Assembly (NCBI GenBank): GCA_032622095.1
Contig: CP136065.1
Span: forward strand, 98,155,343-98,219,342
DNA: 64,000 nucleotides
Direction: 5' to 3'
DNA from: Siphonodentalium dalli
Lineage: Eukaryota > Mollusca > Scaphopoda > Gadilida > Siphonodentaliidae
Shown: positions 10,386-22,380 of the stretch, in pieces
How the letters are laid out: each line of letters begins with the position of its first letter
Numbering within the stretch: the first letter of the stretch is position 1
Position numbers and translations under genes: made by a program
Notes under the pieces: generated by a model
Databases searched by the model: none
Told to the model about the DNA's origin: nothing
The model's input: the letters and a program-made list of their open reading frames with translations, nothing else

Positions 10386-12734
10386 TGATAACTTTATGTT
10401 TTATATATACATGTATGTTTGAGCAATAGTCAGTTCTTGAATATTTTCCACTTGGTTATATTTGTGTACATATCATTATTATATACTCGATCAACTGTCT
10501 CCTTTATATGTATACGCAGTTGCTTCGCTTCAATAGGTTCTGACTATCTGTATCTGCACTTGGTCGTGGTGTGGCATAGTGGCTGAAACAACGTAACACC
10601 CCGTCAATCAATCGGGTCTAATTCTGTCTGGTAATACCTTACTTTTGTCGCGTTCGTAGATGAACAGAATATGTCGATAAATACACGAAACACTGATATG
10701 CAAACTATAAACTCTGAAATGACTACCTAAGTCTGAATATACTTACCGAAATATGAAACTAGTTACCGAAGTCCACAATTGATCAGCCGCGGTCAATGTT
10801 CCATGTGAAAAATAGCAAGACAATGCTGCAATCGTGAACGCTCTTTAGTGGTACACCTTACTGGTGGCTGATTATTTTGGCTTCCTGAGTAAAGAATTTC
10901 TTTTACTTCCAAATAGGAATATGAGTTATTGATATACCATTATAGGTAAAGTTTTGGTCCGGTATGAATAATGTGTCTTGAAAATGACTAATTATTTATG
11001 TATTTCGTACCATAATAATTTATTTGGCGATACAATAATTGAATGGATATAAATATTGGTGTTCCAGGGCGAAAAATGTATACATAGCAATGGGTCCCAC
11101 GAGTATCGATGTGGATCGGTTCGTAGAGTCCTTCAATAAACCATAACAAATCCCATACTCCTACTCCTACACCCGTCTCTTTATTATTCTTAAAGGTACG
11201 GTTGGCCTTGGCGGTGGGTATGCTGTGAAAATATTTCCACCCGTCAAAAACCGCCACAAACAGAAAGAACATCAAAATTTAGACAGACTTTGTCCGTATA
11301 CAAATAAGAAATATCGCATAAACAGTATCTTAATGTCATATGTTTGACCAGTGTTGTGTAAACAAAAGCTTAAAAAGTTACTTTTCTGGTGTTTGTTTAT
11401 ATTATGATGGTAAACATAAAGAGCGTTCTTTGTTGGTGAATTCCTTATATGGATCTAATAAAGAGCGTTTCTGCCATTTGTGTGTGATTAGCCAGTAGCA
11501 CTGTGCTGTCTTCTATAACACAAGCAGGCTCTTGCTTAGGTAAAACATAGTAGGTCTTTATGATAACATGCTGTTTACGCGATGGTCATGGTATATATGA
11601 ACGAAACTGTATGCGTTTTAATGTTTTTCTGTTTACGGTGATTGGAACAAATATGAATATTTTCGACAACCAAGGCCGCACGTGCCTTTAACTCAAACTT
11701 ATTTCATTTTCATTGTATTTTTTTTGTTACAGACCCTTGATTTTTCCCATAGCATTGGTAACAAGAACTTCAACCAACAGTTATATAAAATTATTTTTGA
11801 ATGTGTTGTATTATTATTATTTCCACGCATAGCATACACTGGAAACAAAAGACGTTGCACATATTTCCTCATTCAAAAATAAGTTTATAGTGACAAGAAA
11901 TGTTTGGACGTCTTTTTGACAAAAAGTATTATTTTACATCTTTGAACCAATACAGAAAATTCAGGGACGAGACGTCTCGTCCCGTCATTATCTCTGTCTT
12001 ACTGACTTATATCTACCTTTATTTTCAATACACAATGCCATTGCCTTACTACATTGACTAACCCCAAATGCGGGACAAGGCACGGTTATATGAAACGACA
12101 GTCATCTCCGAATTCAAATGATATATCGTTCGACGGGTTATGCAGACCATCACGCTATCGCTATGTGGTCAACACAAGGTCAGATAAAGTATTCAGTGAG
12201 TGATGCAGCTGGAATAAAAAACCGGTCAGTTATCTCCCTCGGAATACCAACCAACAAAGAAGACCTAAAATTATAACAAAATTGCTACTTTTATCTTTTT
12301 CTTTAATAAATGCTTAAAATGAGGGATTGGGGACAGGGCATATCGGTCCTTTTGAGAATCCCGGGGTTAGGCCCCACCCCACCAAACAATATCTCCCATC
12401 ACATAAGCATATACGCTTGATGTCGAATCCGGTCCATGCTGTAATATATACTTATGATTGTACTTATATGTATTATTCTTGGAATAAATACTGTTTAGAC
12501 TAATACCACACAGTCCATATCAGCTGTGTGCTAGTCATTATTATCAGCCTTTCGCTTCCCGATATCCAACCGCGACACGAGACCAGTTGGTTTCTAAATG
12601 CCACGCATCACCGGGAATCCATCATGCCGAAGAAATATTGCAAATATTTGCCATATAGAACCAATTTTCTGTTAATTCTGTAGCAGGAGCCAAAATCAAT
12701 CTTCCCAACGTCAACCGCTAACACAACAATTTGG
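10386..12734. other. gene-free stretch
   Basis: About 2.3 kb with no gene recognised. It holds three copies of TAAAGAGCGTT or its complement (10,838, 11,419, 11,458), two of them only about 40 bp apart. Confidence 0.4.
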
Positions 12735-12895
12735 AAATTGTCAAAATAGGGACCCACGTGATTGATTACATTCAGCGCAGAGAGCATTTTTTGTCAATAT
12801 CTGTGATTCGTTGTCTATTCGGCTCTGACCACTGGCCACAACAGCTAATTGACCGAGCCTGTTTCATTGCGATGTCATCGAAGGGCAGCTTCAGA
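12735..12895 (+). repeat. dispersed repeat C, copy 1
   Basis: Matches 15,690-15,770 plus 16,028-16,092. The shared parts are GATTGATTA.ATT.AGCG, GTGTCTATTCGG-like, CTGACCAC, CAACAGCTAATT and GTTTCATTGC.ATGTCATCG. This copy is uninterrupted. Confidence 0.7.
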
Positions 12896-13185
12896 GATTG
12901 TATCTTTCTATATTAGTTTGGTTGTAAAAATCTCTGGAACTTTCGGGCGACATACGCCTGTCTACCACATCAAAGGGGAAATATTGTGGAGGAGGACCAT
13001 TCATTATCAGTACGTACGTCGAAGTTCGCTTCCAGCGACGATGATAATATCACCAACTCGACATAATGTTCAATTATTTCTGAAGTATTCGTCGACCACA
13101 GAAAAGAGTACACTAACCGCCACAAACGACACACCAGTAGGGGAATTGTGCATGTGACTGCATGTAGCGTCTAACAATCATCATA

Positions 13186-13650
13186 ATTACAGATGCATTA
13201 TCCGAATTAACGCTCCTAAATTACTATTTCTTTGGCTTCGGGGGGTAAAAAATATTTGATTCGAGTCGAGGAACCCACCCATCAAAGCTCAGAGTGATCA
13301 GCTATTGATTTTTGAGGTTTGTTATTTCTCGAGATGTGTAATTATATGTGGCCCAGAAACACGTGGTCAAACGGACGGTCTCGGACAAAATTGCGGATGA
13401 AGATGGATAACTCTAATATCAAGTGGTAATACGGCCAAATTTCGTGATACTTTAGTGATAATACGGCCATATATTGTTGAACAAAATGTTGATAAATAAC
13501 AAGTTTGGGGAAATTTGATACTATAGTTGACAGTGGTTAGCATTATTTTGTTGCAATAAATAGATTCTGATAACTAAAGCGTATTTTGAAGAAATGTTGT
13601 ATCTCGATGATATGGGGACCGTCTGATCGGATTGAGTACCTTTAAAAACA
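13186..13650 (+). repeat. dispersed repeat B, copy 1
   Basis: Matches 26,086-26,430 in the same orientation. Anchors are TTTGGCTTCGG, CAAAGCTCAGAGTGATCA, GACGGTCTCGGAC, AAATTGCGGATGA and GATGATATGGGGAC...TGATTGAGTACCTTTAAA. No coding frame is conserved between the copies, so it is non-coding transposon-like DNA of unknown class. Confidence 0.75.
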
Positions 13651-13704
13651 TAACTTCGGTATATGTGCATGTCGTTTTACTAAACGAGAATTGAGCATGG
13701 CAGA

Positions 13705-13830
13705 GTGAGGAATGACGACGATGATGATGATGATGATAGTAGTGGTGTCGGTGATGATGATGATAATAGTAGTGGTGTCGGTGATGATAATAACACTGGT
13801 GTTGAAGATGACACTGGTGGTGCTGATTTA
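13705..13830. repeat. GATGAT/TAGTGGTG low-complexity minisatellite
   Basis: Runs of GATGATGATGAT alternate with AGTAGTGGTGTCGGT in two to three imperfect units. Read on the minus strand it gives a histidine-rich frame, which I regard as an artefact. Confidence 0.85.
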
Positions 13831-14060
13831 GTCTAACACCATTTATTCCATGTAATATCATAATATAAAATAGAAATTTAAAATGATACAACAATTCATG
13901 GATCATTTCCTACAACAAGAGTGTGTGCTTATATATGAGATGTTTCCGTGGATGAATCTCGCTACATGTATCTCACCAACCAGCCAGTATAAAGAATATA
14001 TCTTTGTTGATATTTTGTTACTATCGGTTGATGGCTTGGAAATTAAGACAAGAACTTCTA

Positions 14061-15140
14061 TAATAGGCACGCCTGATACGATGGGGATGACGATGAGATA
14101 TTATAGGCACGCCTGATACGATGGGGATGACGATGGGATATTATAGGCACGCCTGATGCGATGGGGATGACGATGAGATATTATAGGCACGCCTGATACG
14201 ATGGGGATGACGATGGGATATAATAAGCACGCCTGATACGATGGGGATGACGATGGGATATAATAGGCACGCCTGATACGATGGGGATGACGATGGGATA
14301 TAATAGGCACGCATGATGCGATGGGGATGCCGATGAGATATAATAGGCACGCCTGATACGATGGGGATGACGATGGAATATAATAGGCACGACTGATGCG
14401 ATGGGGATGCCGATGAGATATAATAGGCACGCCTGATACGATGGGGATGACGATGGGATATAATAGGCACGCCTGATACGATGGGGATGACGATGGGATA
14501 TAATAGGCACGCCTGGTGCGATGGGGATGCCGATGAGATATAATAAGCACGCCTGATGCGATGGGGATGCCGATGAGATATAATAAGCACGCCTGATACG
14601 ATGGGGATGACGATTGGATATAATAGGCACGCCTGATGCGATGGGGATGCCGATGGGATATAATAGGCACGCCTGATGCGATGGGGATGCCGATGAGATA
14701 TAATAAGCACGCCTGATGCGATGGGGATGCCGATGAGATATAATAGGCACGCCTGATACGATGGGGATGACGATTGGATATAATAGGCACGCCTGATGCG
14801 ATGGGGATGCCGATGGGATATAATAGGCACGCCTGATACGATGGGGATGACGATGGGATATAATAGGCACGCCTGATGCGATGGGGATGCCGATGAGATA
14901 TAATAAGCACGCCTGATACGATGGGGATGACGATGGGATATAATAAGCACGCCTGATGCGATGGGGATGACGATGGGATATAATAGGCACGCCTGATGCG
15001 ATGGGGATGACGATGGGATATAATAGGCACGCCTGATGCGATGGGGATGACGATGGGATATATTAGGCACGCCTGATACGATGGGGATGATGATGGGATA
15101 TAATAGGCACGCCTGATGCGATGGGGATGCCGAACAGATA
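14061..15140. repeat. 40-bp satellite array, about 27 units
   Basis: Head-to-tail 40-bp units with core GGCACGCCTGAT(A/G)CGATGG followed by GGATG(A/C)CGATG(G/A)GATATAATA. Two linked variants alternate irregularly: GATACG with GATGACGATGGG, and GATGCG with GATGCCGATGAG. This hints at a higher-order arrangement. Because 40 is not divisible by 3 and one minus-strand reading of the unit lacks stops, all three minus-strand frames stay open for about 300 codons. These frames are not genes. Confidence 0.97.
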
Positions 15141-15284
15141 TTTAATTTTTATAAAATTAGAATTAGAAAAGGATGGTGTTTGACTGTGTATACTTTTAAC
15201 ACATGTTAGTGCATGTACAGAGGAAATGTCATTTTTTCAGGAAGAGAAGGGGTATGAGGCGTATGGCGGACTCGTCGAATTAGA

Positions 15285-15570
15285 GTCTATGTTATCTGTA
15301 ATTCTCTACCGTTAATCATCCAAACTGTCCAGGATATGATGAATTCAAAGGTCTTTTGAAAACTCAGTTATTCACGGAATATTACTCTGAACATTTGGGC
15401 GTGGAGCTAATGGACCAGCTTTCAATGCGGACTACACCATTATCGCATCTTTGAACTGTAAATTTATGAATGTGTTAGTTTATTTTAATGTCGTCAAGCG
15501 CCTTGAAAACTTGCTGATATGTGCGCTATACAAGACATGTGTAATATGATATGATATATTTGGTAAAAAT
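15285..15570 (+). pseudogene. 3' end of a CR1/L2-like non-LTR retrotransposon
   Basis: A short segment reads CNSLPLIIQTVQD and then, after a frameshift, EFKGLLKTQLFTEYYSE. This is the familiar C-terminal WNSLP..I..A.....FK..LK..LF signature of CR1/L2-type reverse transcriptases. It is followed by AAGCGCCTTGAAAAC and GTGCGCTATACAAG, typical 3'-UTR words of such elements, and by a short ATATGATATGATAT tail. The element is severely 5'-truncated, as usual for dead LINE copies. Exact clade uncertain. Confidence 0.6.
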
Positions 15571-15689
15571 ATAGGAATTGGTCGGCCATGGTTCGCTGCT
15601 GCTGAGATAACTCAAATTCACGGAGTCGTGGGGATGATGATCATGATGATAATGGTGATGGTGAACGTAGGAAATTGACTAAGTGTGAA

Positions 15690-16092
15690 CCAACAAGATT
15701 GATTATATTGAGCGTATATAGAGCGAGTCGTTTCTCAATATCTTTCATTTTGGTGTCTATTCGGATCTGACCACCGATCAGTCTAGAGTAAACTACATAC
15801 CGACATATACAAATGTGGGTCTGATGACCTTTCGTAGAGTTTTCATTTCACAGCCTCGGGATTCCGCGTCAGTAGCGCCAACGAGAACTCACTATTAGCG
15901 GCAGCAAGATAAAGGATTCAAATCGAAATCACGGAGAATACCGCAAGTCTTCCGAGAAATAAAAAATTGGCGGGAATACAATAGACTCAGTATATCCTTA
16001 TGAATCTGAGTGTATGTTTACAAAGGCATACCACTGGTCGCAACAGCTAATTAGTCCAAGTTTGTTTCATTGCCATGTCATCGGAGGGCACC
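15690..16092 (+). repeat. dispersed repeat C, copy 2, interrupted
   Basis: The flanks 15,690-15,772 and 16,028-16,092 match the continuous copy at 12,735-12,895. About 255 bp intervene near the shared word ACCAC, which stands on both sides of the extra DNA. It is therefore a candidate nested insertion with a short target duplication. No coding sequence is seen in the extra DNA. Confidence 0.55.
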
Positions 16093-16229
16093 ATCTATCT
16101 GCATTAATAATACTCGATAATCGATCCATTTATTACAAACATTCTACAGGTAGCCCGTTTCAATGCGTGGGATAATTAAAGATTCCCTCTCTGAGTGGAC
16201 ATCATAAAACTTCAAGATTATTCCAATAT

Positions 16230-16390
16230 TGTGCACCAGTCCACCACTTGATTACCGATAACCACAGTGACAGTTATCTATTGTTATATTGTTATTTTTG
16301 TTCCTCATATTGTTATTTACTTGTACACTTGTCTTTTGTCATTATTTGTGTAAAGCGTTATGTACCATTGTGGTTTCTTATAACGATTAA

Positions 16391-16420
<30 letters not shown>
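16230..16420 (+). mobile_element. 3' end of a non-LTR element with (CTTAT)n tail
   Basis: T-rich DNA ending GTGGTTTCTTATAACGATTA, followed by about five CTTAT units. Invertebrate LINE and SINE families commonly end in such a short microsatellite after a GTGGTTTC/AATAAAT-like stretch. No protein-coding part is left. Clade not determined. Confidence 0.5.
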
Positions 16421-16421
<1 letters not shown>

Positions 16422-16558
16422 AACGTTAATTAATGTAACCTGTATCACATCTTGCTGGAGAGCCTGGTGGAATCAGCATGTAGAGGTCTGCTATTTCAGG
16501 GCTAAAATATCAATGTTCGAAACTCCAACCTCTATTTTCGTGTCCAGCACCCAATTCA

Positions 16559-16870
16559 CTATTCAATGGCTGGTATCTGACGTCGACTGGTCGGTACTGG
16601 TGTCCATCGGTCTCCATAGCTAGCATCCCCCTGGCGGAGGAACTGTGGTGTGCTCGGGGAGTCGTGGATGTCCAGTCTCCTCAATCGCCTGTCGATCTGG
16701 CAACTAATTCTCATCCTCGAAGATTGAGGGTCCTTCAATCCGCTACTAGTATATGTACCCCTAGAGAATAATCCTGTTCGAACAGATACTCCTTCAGCTG
16801 TCGCCGGGGCGAGTATAATCGAATTTGGCGATATATTCGGATCAATTTTCGGCACATGCTTTGGGTCAAT
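16559..16870 (-). CDS. candidate terminal exon, unknown protein
   Basis: An open frame of about 103 codons with higher GC than its surroundings, preceded on the minus strand by a plausible splice acceptor (CACTTAACAG at about 16,871). It would enter in phase 0 (IDPKHVPKIDPN...). The predicted peptide is Ser/Pro/Arg-rich (QIDRRLRRLDIHDSPSTP, DRWTPVPTSRRQ) and ends at a stop at 16,559. It resembles a cytoplasmic tail or a disordered C-terminus. I do not recognise a family. With no neighbouring exon found, a chance open frame remains possible. Confidence 0.25.
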   Translation of the reverse strand: MDPKHVPKIDPNISPNSIILAPATAEGVSVRTGLFSRGTYTSSGLKDPQSSRMRISCQIDRRLRRLDIHDSPSTPQFLRQGDASYGDRWTPVPTSRRQIPAIE

Positions 16871-17334
16871 CTGTTAAGTGCTCAATTCTTCCGAGATATC
16901 TTTCGGTGTTTTCGTCAGTAATTCGCGAGACAAATTGAATAAAACCTTACCGACGAAACAACGTCTATGCCAGCTTTCATCACACAAGTTAGATCCGATC
17001 GAAAAAATGTATCTATAACGTATTTAGCATATGTCGTGCAAGATGGATAGTAACGTTTATACCAATTAGCAGATGGTTCGAGGCTAACTCTCTGGAGAAA
17101 TGAGTGCGGCTTGCTGACAATTTCAATAATCCGGTTACGATAACACTTTTGAATATTGAATACGCGTATTCTCGATCAGGAGTGTCTGGTGCTTATATAG
17201 GTGAACTTGATGATCGTGTTCCGGGTTCATAATCAGCGCAGAATGTGTGAAAGGTTGAACTCTATATTACATTATTAGCTGGGAAACCACAAGAGTGAAT
17301 TGCGAATATATAGCGAGTTACGGTTATTACGCAC

Positions 17335-17560
17335 GCCCCTGGGGAAGAATACCATATACAGCAAGATACATGTATACTATACCAGTGACAGTGTAGGCCC
17401 CTGGGGAGAATACCATACACAGCAACATTTACTATACGAGTGACAGTGTAGGCCCCTGGGGAGAATACCATACACAGCAACATTTACTATACGAGTGACA
17501 GTGTAGGCCCCTGGGGAGAATACCATACACAGCAACATTTACTATACGAGTGACAGCGTA
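17335..17560. repeat. 55-bp tandem repeat, four units
   Basis: Units start at about 17,335 (a diverged 60-bp unit), 17,396, 17,451 and 17,506. The last three are nearly identical: GGCCCCTGGGGAGAATACCA...TATACGAGTGACAGTGTA. They probably arose by recent unequal exchange or slippage. Confidence 0.95.
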
Positions 17561-18938
17561 GGTCCGATTTTGGGAAAAGCACCATCTATCATATTCCTTA
17601 CAGATTCTCAAAATCGTTTATCTCATTCAAAAATATCACAATATATTTCGATGTGTATTTATTGGCCATGGAATTTCCTCTCTTTTGATGTATAATTCGA
17701 TTATATCAAACGATAGCATCAAAAATCGAGACATCGTATCAAAAACTAGCGAAGCCTATGGACAAAAGCGTTCATCAGTGTTCTTGTCCGGTAACTATAC
17801 ACGGATACCAATTCAATAATTACGGTCACATTTGCCGATCTTGCAAATTCCTCGTACGATATGTCGACATCGCTTCAATTGACTCAGTCAAGTTATCTAT
17901 CAAACGACATGAATAGTTTATGCCCTATAGGCATAACATACACTGGGGCATTGTTTGGTTGAATTATTTTCGGGCCAATGGGCATTTTACCATATGGGAA
18001 TGTACATGTATGGGGAAAAGGGTGTGCTGTATTTTTCACATACAAAAAACAAGGCAATTGACAAAACAGAGCCCAGTGTCTATGTTAATTTTATTCTCTC
18101 AATAGTAATTTCCTTCCGCTCCGAACCATATTTGCACCACTGTAATTGTCAACGCCATACCTTGTGCCAAGCATGGACGCTAACTAGGTTACCGGAATTG
18201 TCTTTGAGACATATTGGTAGATTTCAGTTGAGTTGGCAGGGAATTGTTGACGATTTGAGGGGAAGCAAAAATTTGCCCCCCTTTCAGAAAACAATATAAT
18301 CAAAAGCATTATAGAAAACTTACGTGCTCATGTAGTTCATACGTCTGACGTATATTATACTGTATCTTGAAAGTCAGTTTCTATTGATCGTTGTATGAAA
18401 TATAGCTTTGTGCTTGAATGTTCATACGGTGGTGGTTGTCGTGGGGGGGGGGGGGGGTCGATTAGCCTGTCAAAACTATATGTACTAGCGCGAGGAGACG
18501 ACCATTTTATTTTTTGACCGCTATATATATGACATGAACAAATCATGGAATGATACCAGAAAACGACGATCCAATTAAAAAGTGCTAAAGTTCTCCAATC
18601 TGAATTGACACCAAAATCGTTAGTTTATTTGTATGTCATATACGCCCGCAAAATAATGAGATCGAATGTGAACATCTATGGGAGATCTTTAGCTGTCACT
18701 ATAGTTTTGTGCAGATCAAATTGAAATTCGACGGAATAGAAAGGCGGGTGTCTGGAAATATGTAGGTAAAGATTTGAAATAAAATTTTAAATGATACAAT
18801 AAAACTTATGAGGTAAAAATGTGGATCCTTGAGAAAAACCAAATTCCGTAGCCTAGGTACATCGAACTCGTTTGTATTTCTTGTTGCCGATCATATTATC
18901 ACGGCATTGAGGGCCGAGAGCAAACTTTTAGCGAAACA
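17561..18938. other. gene-free stretch with poly-G tract
   Basis: No gene recognised. An uninterrupted run of 15 G lies at 18,443-18,457, a possible quadruplex-forming or sequencing-prone tract. Confidence 0.45.
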
Positions 18939-19154
18939 ATGGAAAACGTCCAGCGATTTTTATTGAATTATCTGCCCTATTTCCCCACAGACGCCGAAGT
19001 TTTATTGCGAGTGACATCAGAAGATTCTACAACAGGCTTAATGTCCGGCATATTTCCTAGAGTTATCAGGGAAGCGTTGGTGACCGACGGATACTCCCTG
19101 CGGCTACAAGATACTAAGTCGATTGTCTTGATGTGGAATACACTTTGTCATTAG
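18939..19154 (+). CDS. hypothetical 71-codon open frame
   Basis: An ATG in favourable context (ACAATGG) opens a 71-codon frame (MENVQRFLLNYLPYFPTDAE...) with higher GC than its flanks and an even amino-acid composition. No family, signal peptide or splice context is recognised. It may be a small gene, a single exon or a chance frame. I lean to chance. Confidence 0.18.
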   Translation: MENVQRFLLNYLPYFPTDAEVLLRVTSEDSTTGLMSGIFPRVIREALVTDGYSLRLQDTKSIVLMWNTLCH

Positions 19155-19717
19155 TAAATTCGGGGGATCAATTGTGGACGGTGCGGCTTCGCGCCGGACA
19201 GCATACTCTATTCATTATACCGTTATATGACAAATGGTATTATGGACCCTGACACAGCAATGATGCCCTTACACCAAACAAATGTTCTTCCTCTCCTAAA
19301 TTGAGTGGTTGCATCGATTACTTGGTGGTACCTTTTATTGAATGAAAAATCACTGGCAATATTTTTGTTACGACAGCAAGTACACAAACACCCCAACACA
19401 TAATACATTTGACATGTTTGTGGTATAATTTATCTTATTTAATTCGTTGTTGCTATATTTGACGATGAACGTGATGTTAGAACGACCACAAATCTACGGA
19501 CTTTGGTGCAAAACAATTAAAAATGATACAACAGCCTCAGAAGAAAACATGTACAATAAAGAGCATTCTTCTTTTACATTTATTATGATGTGGTATAATA
19601 GCGAGCGTTTGTTTGGAGAGTTGCCAACTACTAAAGATTTTTTGTCACTTCTGCGCGACTTCATTTTTTCTTTAGAAATTATTGCACCGATTAATGAGTA
19701 ATTACATGTACTTATAT

Positions 19718-19775
19718 GACATCTAAACTGGCTACAGTGACAGCATGACATCTAAACTGGCTACAGTGACAGCAT
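19718..19775. repeat. 29-bp perfect tandem duplication
   Basis: GACATCTAAACTGGCTACAG followed by TGACAGCAT occurs twice with no difference, in otherwise featureless DNA. Confidence 0.95.
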
Positions 19776-20030
19776 AAGGACCGGATTCGTCATCTCCGGT
19801 TTAAATGTGGTTTACAAAAACCTCTATATCTCTGGTTTAAACCTTGTTCAGCCAGCCCAATGGTGCAGCAGTAGCGTCTCTATATCATCGAATATAATAA
19901 TCGTACCTACCTAATGAGGACCGCAGCGTTCTATCGACAGCGAAAATCGATAATAAGCGAGATCACTGAGTCGTGACCGTGTTGGATTCGTCCAGCTCCG
20001 TTCCGTGGTTTCAGAGATTCGTGAAGCCCC

Positions 20031-20167
20031 GGTTCCGTGGTTTTAGTGCTACATGGTCAAAGTTCTGGAGTAGCATTTCCATATATGGAGCTTTTGAATA
20101 TTCATGACTTCCGTATATCGAAATGCCACTCTAGAACTGTAACCTGCAGCACTAAACCCACGGAACC
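20031..20167. mobile_element. 137-bp fold-back element
   Basis: Imperfect inverted repeat with arms of about 59 bp: GGTTCCGTGGTTTTAGTGCT on the left, with its near-complement AGCACTAAACCCACGGAACC closing the right. Identity between arms is roughly 80%. It is MITE-like with no coding capacity. A partial copy of the end (GTTCCGTGGTTTCAG) lies just upstream at 20,000. Confidence 0.75.
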
Positions 20168-22380
20168 TGGCCTGGTGGATCCATTATGGTCGCGAGTTAG
20201 TGAATATGTATTACGACAACGATCATAATTTGATTAGAAATTTATAAACGAGAAGCACTCGCACATGAAAGTGTGCGGGATAAGTGTTTTGTCAATTGCG
20301 ATAATGTTTTGCGTTTATAACCTTAACCCCGCAATTAAACCATATCGTACGACGGTCCAGCTAAACCAGGTATAGGAGGCTAGACCTGAGATTACGAATT
20401 ATTATATTCTGGACTGCGGTTTGCATTGGTGGAGCTGCACATACTGTCCATATACAGCGTGTCTATAAGGTGGCAGTGGCGGCTTGGTAATGTCATTCAC
20501 AATTGATTCATTCCCACACAAGGGTTGTTATAAGCGTGTGCGTTTTCGCGTTAATAGAGGGCGTGTCAATAATCATGCAATCGGCCTGAGGGTGGTCCGC
20601 CTGGTAACTGAATGGATATATTGATTTCGTGCTCATCTCACCGAATCAACCAGCCAATGAGCAGCGACACGCGCTCACTGAGACCCGGTTTCGGTTTGGA
20701 CCTTCAATGAAACTTTTAACCAAATTTAAATTCGGAGGTTTAAACTGCATGGATATTACCAATCCGCCCATCGAGTCTACTAACAATGTGCCCATGATTG
20801 TTTTCCGCCTATTAGGAATGTTTTGGTTAGCGCGTATTTAACGACTTCCATAAGTTTAATATTAGCGGGTGGTCCTGGACTCTTATGAAATAACCTTTAC
20901 ACTTTGATTCGTAGTCGTCAAACTATTCTTTTCCAGCAGTTTTTATTTTTACACTGAACAGAGTGACGACGTGAATAATACATAGCAAGAGTAATAATTT
21001 CTCATTGCAATAGATGCATGTGGTATTAAGACACTTATTGTCCCTCCCTATATCGAGCACGCTACCGATCATGTAGAACGTGCAGCTCACAATTTAGTTT
21101 GGTGCAGTCAACGCCCCGTCTAATTTGCATTTCTAACTATAGAACCAGCAATAATTTGCAATGAGCAATATTTTGGCTGAGATTAGCGTTTGAACCCCGT
21201 CACAGAATTCAATTAAGAGGATCCGAAAGACAAACAGAAACAGATGCCATTGCGAACAATAATCAATTTCAAATATGCTACACGGTGTCTGACTAACATC
21301 CTGTGTGACAGGGTCCGTCAGAGTTTTGGCTAACTTTTGATAGATGAGATAATTGGTTTCTTTAATAAACATCTCACTAAATGCTCCTTTATTATTTCCG
21401 CTATAGCCATCTTGAGGAACACACCGGGCAAATGAACAGTTACAACCAACACGCAGGGAGTCAATCCTTATCAATTATAAAGTCTTATCTCATCATCTCC
21501 TTAACCAAATCTATAACTTTAAAGCGACTCATAATGTTCAGGCCTGAAATTAATTCAAGTAATATCTCGCTTCCGTAAATTGTTAAAATGAAAATAGGCC
21601 ATTGAGTACACAAAAGGCTTATGTGCGAACCATATATACTTTAAAAAAACGTAAAGAAAAGGTAGAATGTGTGTTTATCTTTCAACACTCTTTATTAAAG
21701 CCATATCATAATACACATAGCGACTAAATTTTAATGCTCTTTGTTGCTACCCGAAACAGAGGAATATGTTTTTCTTTTGACTCTTTTTATTATATTCTTA
21801 ACAGTGAAATAGCTCCAAGCGGTCGTAACATAAACGGCGTATAAATCACTTGTCCCATCGAGAAAATACGATTTTGTTATTTGCTTTTCTTATTTATTCG
21901 TATAAATTTACCTTCATAGCGTTACTACCGGCTTGCTCCGGCTAAAATAATACGCAATGAAGCAACCGGAATATTTTATGTTATTAATATGTTATTTAAA
22001 GAGGGACTGATAATGAAACTTTATTCTCTGTGTTGTTATTTATTTGTATTCAACTTGAATATTAAGACACTATTGGAACATTCGTGACCTGGAAAATGGG
22101 ACTGTGATACGCGGAGCGTGACTTCGTTCATTCATTAAAGATAGTCTCTTGGCAATCAGCGGATTCGTTTTCATGTACATGTAATTTTGCAAAACAAGCG
22201 CCTGGGACAATAAATGGCAAAGGAAATAAAGAAAACGCATAATAATAAAAAGTACACCTACGGCTTTTGACTAAATAAGATGATTAAATTTCGTGCATGG
22301 TACATCCAAATACCGCTTTCCACTCGCGGTAAGCCGCTCGTGGAAAATTGGTATATGATTGCAGGCAATTCTTCAAGGAT
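20168..22380. other. gene-free stretch
   Basis: About 2.2 kb, AT-rich. The open frames here are short and have no recognisable domains, splice context or conservation evidence. Nothing else supported. Confidence 0.4.

Noticed and set aside
13574-13906. Histidine-rich 110-codon frame on the minus strand
   Set aside because: Translation of a GATGAT/GTG minisatellite, with no start context or homologue.
14101-15070. Three overlapping minus-strand frames of about 270-309 codons with a repetitive peptide
   Set aside because: They are produced by the 40-bp satellite. The same peptide appears in all three frames because the unit length is not a multiple of 3.
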